Positions 31,735-43,190 are shown, counted from the stretch's first letter. The stretch: DNA of 64,000 nt from Shinisaurus crocodilurus (GCA_021292165.1 CM037880.1:180131085-180195084); one strand, 5' to 3'. Notes: generated from the sequence alone by a model not told the origin. Made by a program: numbers and translations.

Positions 31735-32723
31735 ATATCCTTGGCTAAGCATGATTTATGGGGGGGGGGATGTTTCTAGCTCCAGTAAATAGTGGGGATC
31801 ATTCACATTTGTTTACTACTTTAACATCTCTACAAACAGAAGAACATTTTAAAAATTGGCATGCTTAATCTTTTAGACTGCAAAGTATATGTAGTAAGTT
31901 AATGAAAGTTGGCAAGGAGGTAGGTGCCATCCCCCTCCCCCGCACTCCGTTCAATATAATTTTAGTTCAGTCATTTACAATATGTTGAAGTTCACTGCAG
32001 GCTTATTGCCAGAACAGAAATACACAAGATCTGGCAAACAAATGTTTTTAGGTGCCATGATGGATGAGTTGAGGTGTTGCCAACTACAATGTCATATCAA
32101 TGGAGCATCAATCCAGGCTGCTGCTGCTACAGCCACTAGTGTTAGTGTTGCAGTGTCTGTTTATGCAAAGCTGTTGCACGGTATAGAATTTGGCAGAGTG
32201 GGAACATGGTGAAATACGTGTACTGGGGATGACTCTCCTCTGTTCAGCATCCTAGAGGCATTTGGGAGCATTGCTGAGTCAGCCATATCACAAAAGTACC
32301 TTGCCTTTTGAAGTAACCTCCAGCTCTGCTTGTGAAGCCTAGTACAAGCTACTGCAGTTACATTGGCACAAGCCACTCTGTGTGCACTATGGTGTCTTAC
32401 TCTATCTACAGGTTCAAACATACAGTTAGAATATTTAGCCTTACAAGTAAATTTTCATGATGTCTCTAGTGACTTTTAAGGACTACTGCATTTTTAAAAT
32501 TCTGATACTATGCAAAATCCTCAATCATTCTGAGTGGGGATGGAACAGAGGTTAAGTTGGGTTAACTATTATGCCTGCAAATTACTCTCCCCCCCCCCCA
32601 TTTTAAAGAAAGCATTAAAATAGTTAGGCTTTGCAAGTTAATTACAATTAAAGCTGTGCTTATTGAGGAAAGCTTTTATGTCAGAGGACAATTCCCTGTT
32701 TCAAGCTTACAACAAGCAGAGTA
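31735..32723. other. no recognisable gene
   Basis: Unique-looking; 31982-32212 is open but has no recognisable domain. Confidence 0.4.
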
Positions 32724-32973
32724 CAGTAATACCTTGGATTGCAAGTAACTTGGTTTGAGAGCGTTTTGCAAGGCAAGCAAATTTTTAAATATTTATTTAT
32801 TTATTTATTACTTGATATACAAGCGACATCTTGCAATACAAGTACTGTAGTACAGTTTAAATTAAAAATCTCTGTACAAATTTTTTTGGGGGGATTTCGT
32901 TTTGATATAAGAGTGTTTTGGATTACAAGCACATTTCCAGAATGAATTATGCTCTCAATCCAAGGCATGACTG
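32724..32973. mobile_element. Tc1/mariner-type MITE, copy 2
   Basis: CAGTAATACCTTGG...CCAAGGCATGACTG flanked by TA on both sides. Confidence 0.9.
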
Positions 32974-32979
32974 TACTTA

Positions 32980-33900
32980 ATTTCCTGCAGCAGTATAGGT
33001 GATATGAAATACCTGAGCTTAAAACCTGTTGCACACAGTTGGTGTCACTAAATAAAGTCTTAGAAGGAAAAAGTAGAGATGAAATCCTGGTGTACTTGCG
33101 GGTATTTCTGTAGCTGTCTTTATCAGAGCCAGAATGTGACTAATTGTCTATCTGAAAGACACCTACTTATGGCAGGAGGTAAAACATCAAAGCTTTTACA
33201 TGAAGACTGAAAATCACTGGACAGCTAGATTGCTTCCTTCCTAATCCTGCAATTATTTTTACAACATCAGCAGCAAGGGACAAAGGACAGCAATTTCACA
33301 TCTAGGAAGCTGCCCTTCTTATTGCCTTAGCAGTAGAGTTCATAAGCAGAGAGGGCCACTGTGGACATTCAGTTGTTAAAGCACTGCTCTTAATTGTGTG
33401 ACGCTTTGCATGGCTAGTGTGATGTACTCCTCTTGGAAGAAGGAAGCAGGTGGCATGAAATGTTTAATTGCTGAGCATCACACACACAAATGCCTTGAAG
33501 CTCTTGTGAAGGGACAAACAGAACAATCTATATAATCATTAGCTGTCAAAGTCTTCAGTTCTGTGGTCCTCCAATAAACTGTTTTATATTATGAAGTTTA
33601 CAGCTGATAACTAGGTGGGGAGAAGGGGAGCACTGATGGCGGTGGGCATGTTTTGAAGCTTGTAAGCCTGTGGGCATTGTCTGTTATTTTAGATAGTACT
33701 TAGATGGGAAGGTGCTTTTTGTATAGTAAATATCCTAGGAGGCACTGCCCAGTGCTTGAATTCTGGGGAAACTTAGGAGGCCCTTAATGAAATCCATTAG
33801 AACCATTCCTCGCTCCCCCATCTCCACTTGAATCAAATAATGAGTCCTGTAGCCTGCCCACCACTCATAATTTGAGCACTTGCCCGGCCACTGACACATA
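32980..33900. other. no recognisable feature
   Basis: Unique-looking sequence. Confidence 0.4.
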
Positions 33901-34197
33901 GGCTTGGTTTGCACATAACAATAATCCAGAGTATGGGTTGCAATTGAATCATGGGTTGTTGTTGAATCGTGGATTGTCATTATGAGCGAACCCTGCACTA
34001 TGGTCTAACTATGGGTTGTTAACAAAAAACCCAGGAAGAGAACCCGTGGTTTGTTGTTGGGTTGTGAATTCTGGGTTGTTGTTGATTAACAACCCGTTAG
34101 TTAAACCATAGTGCAGGGTTCACATGTAACAACAACCCATGATTCACAACCCATATTCAACCCATACCCTGGGTGGTTGTTACATGTGAACCAAGTC
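33901..34197. mobile_element. AACCCA-family MITE with nested palindrome
   Basis: Ends GGCTTGGTTTGCACATAACAA and, complemented, GACTTGGTTCACATGTAACAA. The interior alternates AACCCA and TGGGTTGTTGTTGAA. A second inverted pair inside (CCCTGCACTATGGT at about 33992 and ACCATAGTGCAGGG at about 34106) suggests an element within an element. Confidence 0.75.
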
Positions 34198-34236
34198 AGT
34201 CACGTCTGTCTGTCTGTCTCTCGCACACAAACACAC

Positions 34237-34680
34237 ACACTGATCTGGTTCACACAACATGACAAGCCAGAGTACGGGTTGAGTATGTGTTGAGTATGGT
34301 TTGTCATCGAATTGTGGGTTGTTGTTGAATCATGGGTTGTTGTGTTGTGTGAAAGCAGCCACGCTAACAAACCATGGTTTGTTAACCATGAACAATCCAC
34401 AAATCATAACCCAACAACAAACAGTGGTCCTCTTTGTGGGTAGCTCGTGGTTAACAAACCATGGTTTGTTAGTGTGGCTGGGTCCATATAACACAATAAC
34501 CCAAATACATGGTTCAAATGACACCACACAGTGGACCCTTCTTTGTTTCAGGCTCACTTGTTGTGATGTCCAAACCTGGCATGATTTCCTCAGCATGGTT
34601 TGTTAACCATGTACACGCCATCCTGAGAACCCATGGCTTGTTGGGTTGTTCAGGGTGGCTTGTTTTCAGGGTGGCTTATG
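34237..34680. mobile_element. second AACCCA-family block
   Basis: Opens 'gatctggttcacacaacatg' and continues with AACCCA/TGGGTT motifs and three copies of AACCATG/CATGGTT-type palindromes. The right boundary is unclear. Separated from the previous MITE by a CTGT/CA simple repeat (34203-34236). Confidence 0.55.
34359..34477. repeat. palindrome of palindromes
   Basis: Arms 34359-34390 and 34446-34477 are inverted repeats of one another with three mismatches. Each arm contains the perfect 18-bp palindrome AACAAACCATGGTTTGTT. Confidence 0.85.
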
Positions 34681-34689
34681 CATGACCTG

Positions 34690-36049
34690 TTGGAAAGGTC
34701 TTCAGAACAGCCTGGCAAGAGCAGCAGGAAAAAACGGTCACTCCTTGAGATCTTGCTAGTGTCACCGCTCACCTCCATCCTCCCTCGCCATCTGCCCCTC
34801 TTCCAATACATCATCGCCACGCTAGAGAGTGGCATTCCCTCCTTCAGGGAGTTGTGTGAAAACTTAACACTTCCCCCCACACTGTAGGGGAGATTTGTAC
34901 ATATATTTATTTAAAACTTTTGCAGTAACTACTATGCTTCTTCACAATAACTACTGAGCTTCAGTGAATTTGTGCAGATCGCCCCGAAAGTTTTTTTTAA
35001 AAAAACAATGTTAAATATGCACATATCTTCCTGACAGTGAGTGGGAAAGTTGAATATGAGCAAATCTCCCCAAAAGAGGGGAAACATTTCTACAAAATAA
35101 ACTCTACTCTGCTAATGAGCACATTTGCACATTTATAATTGTCCTATATTCTCTCATGCAATTTTCTGCATAGTTACCTGGAGTAAGCTCCATTGAACTT
35201 GGCTGTGCTTACTTCTGATTGCATAGGTTCAACTTGCAAAAGACATTCTGGTTTAACTAAAGAACTTCAGCCATGTGAATTGCAACCTTTCATATTTAAT
35301 TAGAAGTGTAAACAATCTTGCCAGCAAGGGTTAACATTTAAACAGATAGCATGAAGCATGAACCCCATCAAAGGAAAGGAAAGGAATATCCAGCTTCTGC
35401 TTGATTATTTTCCTCATTCTCTGACTTCATCTATGTAATCTGTCACAAACGATAGCAAAACTTGAAAGCCTTGTTATCACCTCATTCACTTGCCTGAGCA
35501 AGGAGGGTCTGTCAGTTACCCTGGCTCTCTGGCAGATGAGGTCATCACCCTTGCTCTGAGAAAATACACCCTGGAGCTGTGTGCTCTCCTTCCATTACAC
35601 CACTGTTTTTTTGTTCTTTTTAAAGGGAGGGACACACACACACCATGTCTGGCTATAAACAGGGAAGAGGCCCTGTATTACAAATTTGTACCAGGTGCAA
35701 ATAAATGATGCTTAAGTCCTGGCCATGTCTGTGTAGTTAATGTGGCACGCTAGCTTGCATTATGCATGTCCCAAATGTTAATATTGTCAAGCTCATTGAA
35801 ATATCACACTGACCAATTTCAGTTATGGGAAAATCTGCACCGCCCCACATATAGTCCAACTGCTCCATTTCTCCAAGGCAAAAATTAGCAACAGTTTCTG
35901 ATCATGCTTCTCTTTCAGACTGCAGGTGTACCCCCTGGCTCAGTAAAATACATGCCTTCCTACCAAGTCCTTCTAATTACGTTCATGGCGGGGGGGTGGA
36001 GGAGGAATCTTTTGAATTAAAGTGGCTGTTTCGCTGTGCGCTATATGCA
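34690..36049. other. no recognisable gene; short MITE at 35172-35233
   Basis: 35172-35233 ('cctggagtaagctccattga', 'cttacttctgattgcatagg') is a degraded GCAATCCTA-family MITE. The rest is unique-looking. Confidence 0.45.
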
Positions 36050-36540
36050 AAAGTCCTTTTTAAAAGTGTGCTAGACCAAATGCATTTTTAGTATCGTTCA
36101 TGGAAGCTGCCTTAGAAAACTCCTCTTGTCGGGCAGCATCTCTTGGCTTTCACTCGTGTCTGTTCTGTGTCAGTGAATGACAGGTGGAAAGTGCTGGTGG
36201 AGCTTTTACATAGCAACTGAGGCCTGTTGTTTTAGAGTGACGAAGAGTATTTTTCCATTATAATTCTTTCCTTTAGAGAGAGGGTGAAAACAAAGAGCCA
36301 GGGTCGTAATAAAAGCTAAACACTGTTTCAGCCATCTGATATGCAAGCCTGATTGTATTAATTTTACAGTCTTTCAGAGGTCAGTGTATTTATACTTGCA
36401 AAAATTGATGTCATGCATAATTAGCAAGCAGTGTACCATGCCATAGACCACATCGCTTCTGCAGTCACTCTTATTAAAATACTTCATAAAGCATGAAAAT
36501 AAATACTCTGGATTGCCAAATGAGCAAGATGTTTAGATCC
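36050..36540. other. repeat-free stretch, candidate conserved non-coding element
   Basis: Balanced composition, no repeat signature and many homeodomain-type TAAT cores, including 'catgcataattagcaa' at about 36412. This is the look of vertebrate conserved enhancers, but conservation cannot be judged from one sequence. Confidence 0.3.
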
Positions 36541-36796
36541 TCCTTGAGAGCAATGGATTACCGTACATAAAATATGTGGGCTAAAAAGCCTGCAATAATG
36601 GCAAATGCACATCACCCAATCCATGTAAAGAATTTAATAGGAACAAAGCAAATGGGTTCAAAATACCGCAAAAAGCCGAGAGCACAGCAGGCAGTGGTAT
36701 ACAAGAGAACTTTCAATGCATGGCATGCCATTGACATCATGATGTTTGTTCAGTCCACTACAGGGGTAATGTAATAAGTCCCAGCACAAAATGCTA

Positions 36797-37213
36797 GTGG
36801 GCAGTCTAATATGCTGTGGTGTAATGGAGCCAGGGCTCATAGGGATGCAGTGTCAGCACTTTTTTATTAGCAGCAGGGATGCCGATGTCTTCTGCCACCC
36901 CCCTCAGACTTCCCTGTTCCCTCTGAGCTTAGCTGCAATCTTCAGAGTGGGGGACGGATGCATTTTCTCAGCAATAATATCTTGTTTCCTGTTGTAATGC
37001 GAAATATTGGGGGGGGGAGCTTGGTCTTGAATGGACAATTAAGACCCATCAATTTTACAGAAGACCTGCTCCTGGTCCAGATGAAAAATGCTAAAACTAG
37101 CTTGTTGCTGTGGATCAACACAGCTGCCTGAACTTTTGGACTCTCCTTGGGAGCATTGCTATGGGGAGTGTCATAGCACCGGCACTTCAAAAATTTGCCA
37201 TCACACCGCTGCT
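36797..37213. mobile_element. unclassified repeat, copy A
   Basis: Shares with 58150-58788 in order: 'ttccctgttccctctgagct', 'gcaataatat', 'caattaagacccat', 'ggatcaacacagctg', 'tttttggactct'-like and a terminal 'cttcaaaaatttgcca'. The ends ('gctgtggtgtaatgg' and the complement of 'gccatcacaccgct') are weakly inverted, suggesting a DNA transposon. Confidence 0.65.
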
Positions 37214-37214
37214 A

Positions 37215-37839
37215 ATGTACTGAATGTTTACCAGGTAAACATACTGAAAAAGCTGCCTAATACTTAGCCTGGTGATCTATATGCAATCATGAGCTGACTA
37301 TCCTGAGTGGCCATGGGATTTATGGCAAATTGGCAATGGATCTTGCTGTTTCCAGGTACCTCAGATTCTTTTAACTGGAGTTTAAGTAAAACCAGAGATA
37401 CACATGCAAATCCTATGATTTTCTACCCAAAGAAAACACATGAAAATCCTATGCTTTTCTACTCTACTATAGTAGAGATTTCTTACTCATGATTCAGATA
37501 AAGATATCTCCCTAAAAAAGGATGTCTTGGTTTTTGTTTTCCTTGTTCAAAAATATGCATTATGGTAGACTTAAGTTTAGTATGCTTATTTTGTTTAAAG
37601 TCCATGTAGAGAGGGATTTTGAAAACCTTCATCTGCAGGGGCAAATCTTCCCCCTTAGATTTTACTGATGCTAAACCAGTTTTTCAACCAATTTCACAGA
37701 AAATTGGACATGGGAATCAATTCTGTAGATTACCCTTACAATCTGAACTTCACCACTGATAGGTAGGGGTGTGCGCGCGTGTGTACATATATATATGGTG
37801 TAGTGAACAAAAAATATTGGGTTAATACAATGGAATCTT
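37215..37839. other. no recognisable gene; short tandem similarity at 37400-37465
   Basis: 'aatcctatgattttctaccc' and 'aatcctatgcttttctactc' repeat at 44-bp spacing. Confidence 0.4.
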
Positions 37840-37940
37840 TTAACTATTTGTATTCTGTTCTAAAATGTTTTCTTAAAAATATATTTGTAAGCCACCATGG
37901 AAACTTGCTTCAAATTTGTATAATATAAATAAATAAAACC
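37840..37940 (+). mobile_element. LINE 3'-tail fragment
   Basis: 'tttgtaagccaccatgg' and 'taatataaataaataaaa' look like an L2/CR1-type 3' end. Confidence 0.35.
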
Positions 37941-37944
37941 ATCA

Positions 37945-38125
37945 TAAGGGGATGACACATTTCTCAGTAGGAGGTTCCATATTCAATCCTTGGCATCTCC
38001 ATCTGGCATCTCCAGATGGGTTTCTGGTAAGTGGGGTGGAAAAGACCCTTGCCTAAGACCCCAGGGAACCACTGCCAGTCAGAGTTGATAAATGGTCAGA
38101 CTTAAGCTAAAGCAGCTTATATATC
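37945..38125 (+). mobile_element. tRNA-derived SINE, degraded copy
   Basis: 'ttcaatccttggcatctcc' and 'ccactgccagtcagagttg' match the SINE at 15201-15392. The A-box region is decayed and 'atctccatctggc' marks a small internal duplication. Confidence 0.65.
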
Positions 38126-38163
38126 TTTTTTTAAAAAAAAATCATGCACATATTTGAAATATA

Positions 38164-38412
38164 CAGTAATACCTTGGATTGCAAGTAACTTGGTTTGAGA
38201 GTGTTTTGCAAGACAAGCACATTTTTAAATATTTATTTATTTTTTACTTGATATACAAGCGACGTCTTGCAATACAAGTACTTTAGTACGGCTTAAATTA
38301 AAAATCTCTGTACAATTTTTTTTGGGGGGGGGATTTCGTTTTGATATAAGAGTGTTTTGGATTACAAGCACATTTCCAGAACGAATTATGCACTCAATCC
38401 AGGGCATGACTG
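38164..38412. mobile_element. Tc1/mariner-type MITE, copy 3
   Basis: CAGTAATACCTTGG...GGGCATGACTG between TA dinucleotides. Very similar to copy 2. Confidence 0.9.
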
Positions 38413-38414
38413 TA

Positions 38415-39539
38415 TAGTTTTGTGTATATAATGTTTAACTCTGTGGGATTAGAGATCCCAAGTATTTATGCTGGCAACATTGACATAACCTATTTATGCT
38501 GGCATGGCATGGCTTCCGTCCTAATAATTCATTTTATGCCATAGAAAGTCTTAGGATGGAGCACTTCTATCCTATGACACACTGCTTAACTTGAAATAGG
38601 TGTGTAACTCAGCTTTCTGGGAAGGCTTTTAGGTGAATTTTTGTCTAAGTTCTTGCAGGATAATGAGGTGTCCAATTTTAAGACACACCTGTATTTACCA
38701 GCTGTATCTATTGGGGCATTTTAAATGAAGAACACACTGTTTTTTCACCTGGTATGATTATTCTGGTATGCCGATTCTGGAATGCTGCTATTTCTTCTGG
38801 CACTGGACCATGAGTATTGTGGAGACAGCATTCTTGGGTTTGTTGTAGCAGGTCAGTTACAGGTCACAAAGAGTTTCCTCCAAGCATTTGGTGGACTGTT
38901 ATGTCCATCAAATGGTAAGCGTGCCATTTTAGCACTGAGAGAATTCTAGAATAATCTATAGGGCTACAGCAATGGAAATATTGTTCTGGAGACGAAGAAA
39001 CATTGTTCTGGAGAATGAAACATTCTGGAGATGAATGAAGCTGAAAGTGAGGTTCTGTCTGGAGGTTCCATATGAATATAACAAAGAAAGCATCTACTGT
39101 ACAAGCAAATTTAATACAACTGATAATGTGTTTAGAGAGTGCCTCAAGTCAAAGTCACTTCCTTACTGATTGTAGCTTTTATGGGATAGGATATTGAAGC
39201 ACCTGTTTTCTGTAAGTGATGTATGCCATCCTTGTATGATTTAGTCAGGTAGGGATGTCTCCCTAAACTTAAAGATGAATATTAAAATACATTAGTACTG
39301 AATTTCTACAATATATATATATCTGCCTACCTGTCATGGTAGACATTTCTTTATTTAAAGAACTTGCTGAACTATCTGCCCCCACCTACGTACCTCAAAT
39401 ATTTCTCTAACAATCCTTAGTCATGGCTAATAATCTGAGCTAGTGGATTTTTTTTTTTTAATTGTAAGACACCTTTCTGAACCATGTCTTTCCAAAACAG
39501 AACAAACTAAAAAAATGCAATAATAGTATAATAAAACTT
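38415..39539. other. no recognisable gene
   Basis: Unique-looking. Local repeats of 'acattgttctggaga' near 38990-39030 and an (AT)n run at 39311-39321. Confidence 0.4.
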
Positions 39540-39569
39540 TAAAATTCTAACATATAAAAACCAATGCAT

Positions 39570-40001
39570 TCAAATAGCCAGTATATAAAACATTCCCAGA
39601 GCCACAGCAATAAAACTGCAGCATGACCAATAAAACATATCAATTAAAAGCCATTTGAACTCAGTGGTTTTCAAAGCATTTTTAAAAATGGCAACTGAGG
39701 GAGCCAACAACACATTCCTTGGGAGAACGTTCCATAAGGCAGGGACCTCTACTGAGAAGGCCCTGTTCCTTATGCCTGCCAATCTAACTGATCTTAAAGC
39801 TGGCCCAATGAGTAGGGCTTCCGATGCTGATCTTAAATCATGGGCTGGTTCATATAGGCACAGGCAGTCCTTCAAATAACCTGGTCCCAAACCATTTAGG
39901 ACTTTAAATGCCAAAACCAACACTCTGAATTGGGCCTGGAAATGCACCAGTAACCAGTTCAACTGACCATCAGGCCTCAGTGAGCACCCAGATGCCCCCA
40001 T
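39570..40001 (-). pseudogene. L2 ORF2 C-terminal fragment
   Basis: A 143-codon open frame with the 'VLAFKVLNGLGPGYLKDC' and 'RNRAFSVEVPALWN' segments typical of the L2 C-terminus. No catalytic motif is included; it is part of the fragmented L2 above. Confidence 0.85.
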
Positions 40002-40046
40002 CCTGTACCAGCTGAAGTTGCTGGGTCATCTTCAAAGGCAGCCCCA

Positions 40047-40466
40047 CATAAGAACGGCTGGGATGGATCACACCAAAGGCCTATCTAGTCCAGCTTCTAT
40101 TCCCCCAGTGACCAAACTGATGCCTATGGGAAGGTCACAAGCAGGACATGAGCTCTCTCCTGCTCATGGTTCCCCAGCCACTGGGACTGAGAGGCACACT
40201 GCCTCTGATACTAGAGGTAATATATAGCCATCATGACTAACACCCATTGATGGCCTTATCCTCCTTGAATTTGTCTAATCCCCTTTTAAAGCTGTCCAAA
40301 CTGGTGGCCATCACTACAACTTGTGGCAGTGAATTCCATAGTTTTAACTATGAGCTATGTGACTAAGTACTTCCTTTCATCTGTCCATCGTTCAGCATCA
40401 TTGGATGACGCTGGATTCTGATATTATGCAAGAGGGAGGAAAACTTCCACAGCATGCATAATTTTA
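40047..40466 (-). mobile_element. CR1/L3-like LINE 3' end inserted in the L2
   Basis: Minus strand runs from 'aaattatgcatgctgtgg' through 'ccagtttggacagctttaaa' to the terminal 'gctggactagataggcc'. It splits the L2 at the 'gtaatgcactt' / 'tgtggggctgcc' point. Confidence 0.8.
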
Positions 40467-40668
40467 AAGTGCATTACAGTAACTGGTAATAGGCCTCTGC
40501 CACCACCTGCACAGAGTCCAGATGAATCCCTAAACTGAACTAGTTGTACCCCTCTGCCCAGGTCAGCCAGTTTCCATACACCCAGCAGGAATGGGGACTC
40601 GGACTCGACTCGTGAGTCGGACTGAGTCCCCCCTCTGACTCGACTCGGACTCGAGTCCCAATATTTTT
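40414..40668. repeat. direct duplication, unit 1
   Basis: 255 bp that recur without a visible difference at 41482-41736 (offset 1068 bp). Contains CR1/L3 and L2 pieces, the hAT target site and the first ~83 bp of the hAT element. Confidence 0.9.
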
Positions 40669-41480
40669 AATGGGACTCGAGACTCAACTCGGGACTCGAG
40701 ACCAAGGACTCTTCAACATCCCTGGGCTGTGCCAGAAGGAGTGGAGAGGAGCATGATTGCCGGCGAAGAGCACATGGAAGCGAAGTGCGCCGCTGCTCGG
40801 CCACTATGGACAGCTACCAGGAGTGCAGCCCCAACAGCGCGTCAAGATTTATTTTGATTGATGTGTTGCGTATTTGGGAGAGACAGAAGAAGGACCTGAG
40901 ATTACTCTGTGTGGCTGCTCTGAGTGTGTTTCTGGTTCCAGCAAGTTCATCACCAGTGGAGCAGGTGTTCAGTGAAGGTGGAATTGTGATGAGATCTCAC
41001 CATTCCAGAATGGGGGCCAAACATTTAGAAAAAATCATGTTTCTCAAATGCAACATGGATAAGTTTTAGGAAGTACAGCAAGTTTATTTTTTAAAATCAT
41101 TTTTCTAAAATGCAACCTTTCAGACATTTTGGGTTTGGCTGCCTCTGCCTGCCTGTCTGGAGTTCCCAGCCTCCTCTGCCTGCCTGGTCTCTTCTTGACC
41201 AGTTCAACAGTTGAATTGTCCAAGACAAAGGCCTCTGCCTGCCTGCTTTGGGGTTCCCTGCCTCCTCTGCCTGCCTGGTTATTTTGGGTTTTTCTGCCTG
41301 GTCTGTTCTTGCCAAAATCAGTTGCAGAGTTTTGAAATAAAAAGGCACACTTGTGCCTAGAATTTATTTAAACCACACATCTGAAGTACCGGTAGCCTTA
41401 TTTTGTTGGGAAAAACCCCCATTGATTTTAATAGGGACTCGTGGAGTCAGCTTTGGGAGTGACTTGGGACTTGGGACTCG
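40586..41480 (+). mobile_element. hAT-type transposon, copy 2 (3' end replaced)
   Basis: Starts CAGGAATGGGGACTCGG after ACACCCAG (40578-40585) and matches copy 1 through its body to 'cttgggactcg' at 41480, where sequence switches to a duplicate of the left flank. About 125 bp of the expected right end are missing here but appear at 41737-41841. Confidence 0.88.
40785..41069 (+). pseudogene. hAT transposase C-terminal relic, second copy
   Basis: 94 codons with 'FLVPASSSPVEQVFSEGG' and 'GAKHLEKIMFLKCN'. The conserved E-R before V-F-S reads E-Q here. Otherwise almost identical to the relic at 5899-6240. Confidence 0.85.
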
Positions 41481-41481
41481 T

Positions 41482-41736
41482 GATTCTGATATTATGCAAG
41501 AGGGAGGAAAACTTCCACAGCATGCATAATTTTAAAGTGCATTACAGTAACTGGTAATAGGCCTCTGCCACCACCTGCACAGAGTCCAGATGAATCCCTA
41601 AACTGAACTAGTTGTACCCCTCTGCCCAGGTCAGCCAGTTTCCATACACCCAGCAGGAATGGGGACTCGGACTCGACTCGTGAGTCGGACTGAGTCCCCC
41701 CTCTGACTCGACTCGGACTCGAGTCCCAATATTTTT
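41482..41736. repeat. direct duplication, unit 2
   Basis: Second copy of 40414-40668, again including the ACACCCAG target site and the hAT left end. Confidence 0.9.
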
Positions 41737-41841
41737 GGGTCACCATTTTGGACCAAGGACTTGGACTCGGACTCGAGACTCGGGTCCAAAGACTCGTGAC
41801 TCGACTCGTGACTCGAGACCAAGGACTCTTCAACATCCCTG
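41654..41841 (+). mobile_element. hAT element, internally deleted (188 bp)
   Basis: Left end of 83 bp joins at 'atattttt' directly to the right end starting 'gggtcaccattttgg' and finishes CAACATCCCTG, followed by the 8-bp target duplication ACACCCAG (41842-41849). The body is gone, leaving a MITE-like remnant. Confidence 0.9.
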
Positions 41842-42089
41842 ACACCCAGCACCTCCATCTGGATTAAATTTCAGCTTGTTTCCTCTCATCCATCCCTAAA
41901 CTGCCTCCAGACACCTATTCAAGAGTCCCAGAGCCTCCCTGAGATCTGCAGGTGGAAAACAGAAGTAGCACTTCATGTCCATTAGCAAATTGCTACCACA
42001 GTCCAAACCTCCAGATGACTTTGCCCAGCAGTTTCATGTTCCCCATGGTTTTTAACATCTACACTGATGGAACCCTGCAGTACCTCATA

Positions 42090-42216
42090 TGGTAGCCTTT
42101 CCCAGCTTGATGCCCTTCAGATGTGTTGGACTACAACTCCCATCACTGGCCATGCTGGCTAGGTGATGGGAGCTGTAGTCCAGAACATTTGGAGGGCATC
42201 AAGTTGGGAAAGGCTG
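42090..42216. mobile_element. palindromic MITE inserted in the L2
   Basis: 'gcctttcccagcttgatgcc' pairs with 'catcaagttgggaaaggc'; inner arms 'ggactacaactcccatcac' and 'gatgggagctgtagtcc'. Confidence 0.85.
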
Positions 42217-42286
42217 CCATATTTCAAAGGCCCTATAGCAGAACAGAAGTCCTCCCAGCACCACCTTCTGAGACTGATCCTCCAGG

Positions 42287-42837
42287 CAGGACCGGTGCAG
42301 GGCTGTTTGGCGCCCTAGGCCAAATTATATTTAGCGCCCCCCCTCTCGTGCCGGGGGGGCTCCGGAGCAAAGCCCTGCTCTGCAAAAAAAAAACCGTGCC
42401 GCCGCCGCCACCACCACCTACCTACCTACCTACCTACCTCCCCCCCCCCGCTGCTGGCTGCTGGCTGCTGCTGCCTAAGTGACGCGACGGGACCCCCCGC
42501 GCTTTTTTTTTTGCCGGGGAAACCAGGGCAACAGGGCTGTTTAAGCCCTGTTGCCCTGGTTCCTACCGCCAAAACAACGCCGGCGGGGCTCCGGAAGCGA
42601 CGCGAAGGTAAGTGGCTGGCTGGCTGGCTGGTTGGCTGGCTGGCTGGCTGGCTGGCGGGCGGGCGGGTGGGCGCATGCACGGGGGGAGGTGCAGCGGCAG
42701 TGGGGGGAGGCGCAGCGGAGGCGGCAGGCGGGGCAGGAGCGCGCCGCGGCGAGGAAGGAGCGCAGCATTTATGCGCCCTCTTCCGCCACGCGCCCTAGGC
42801 AGCCGCCTGGGTCTGCCTAGCGGTAGCGCCAGCCCTG
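42287..42837. mobile_element. GC-rich hAT-like non-autonomous element
   Basis: CAGGACCGGTGC at the left and GCGCCAGCCCTG at the right (9 of 12 inverted matches), flanked by a perfect 8-bp duplication CCTCCAGG (42279-42286 and 42838-42845). Very GC-rich, unlike its surroundings. Contains a perfect 18-bp hairpin (42521-42538 with 42544-42561), a (CTAC)n run at 42416-42438 and a (GCTG)n run at about 42611-42656. 'cgccctaggc' occurs near both ends (42311, 42791). Open frames here come from the simple repeats and are not genes. Confidence 0.85.
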
Positions 42838-43190
42838 CCTCCAGGAAGCCCCAGGACTATAATACTGTGCCCCAAAGCCCAATCCAGTCAGGCAACCCGG
42901 AAGGATACCATTATCGATGGTATCAAAAACAGCCAAGAGATCCAGGAAAACTAATAGAGCAGTACTCCTCCCACCCATTCCCTGGCATAGGTCATCCAGC
43001 AGGTTAATGAAGGCTGTTTCTGTCCTGAAACCAGGCCTGAAACTGGATTGGAACAGATATAAATAACACATTTCCTCCAACGCTACCTGGATTTGACAGC
43101 AATCAGCCACTCCTAACAGCTTACTCAAAAATGGTAGTTTGGACACTGGGTGGTAATTGTCCTTGATCATTGGATGAAACGGCTCTGTTT
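42838..43190 (-). pseudogene. L2 reverse-transcriptase fragment
   Basis: Minus strand encodes D-N-Y-H-P-V-S-K-L-P-F-L-S-K, then 'SSFRPGFRTETAFINLLDDL', then L-V-F-L-D-L-L-A-V-F-D-T-I-D-N. These are the early reverse-transcriptase motifs; the catalytic Y-x-D-D part is lost. The GC-rich hAT-like element cuts it at 42838. Confidence 0.85.

Noticed and set aside
33901..34680. CRISPR-like or satellite array
   Set aside because: Repeats alternate in strand and spacing, lack uniform spacers, and the genome is eukaryotic.
42511..43007. Frames rich in Gly-Trp-Leu-Ala repeats
   Set aside because: Translation of a (GCTG)n microsatellite within the GC-rich hAT-like element.
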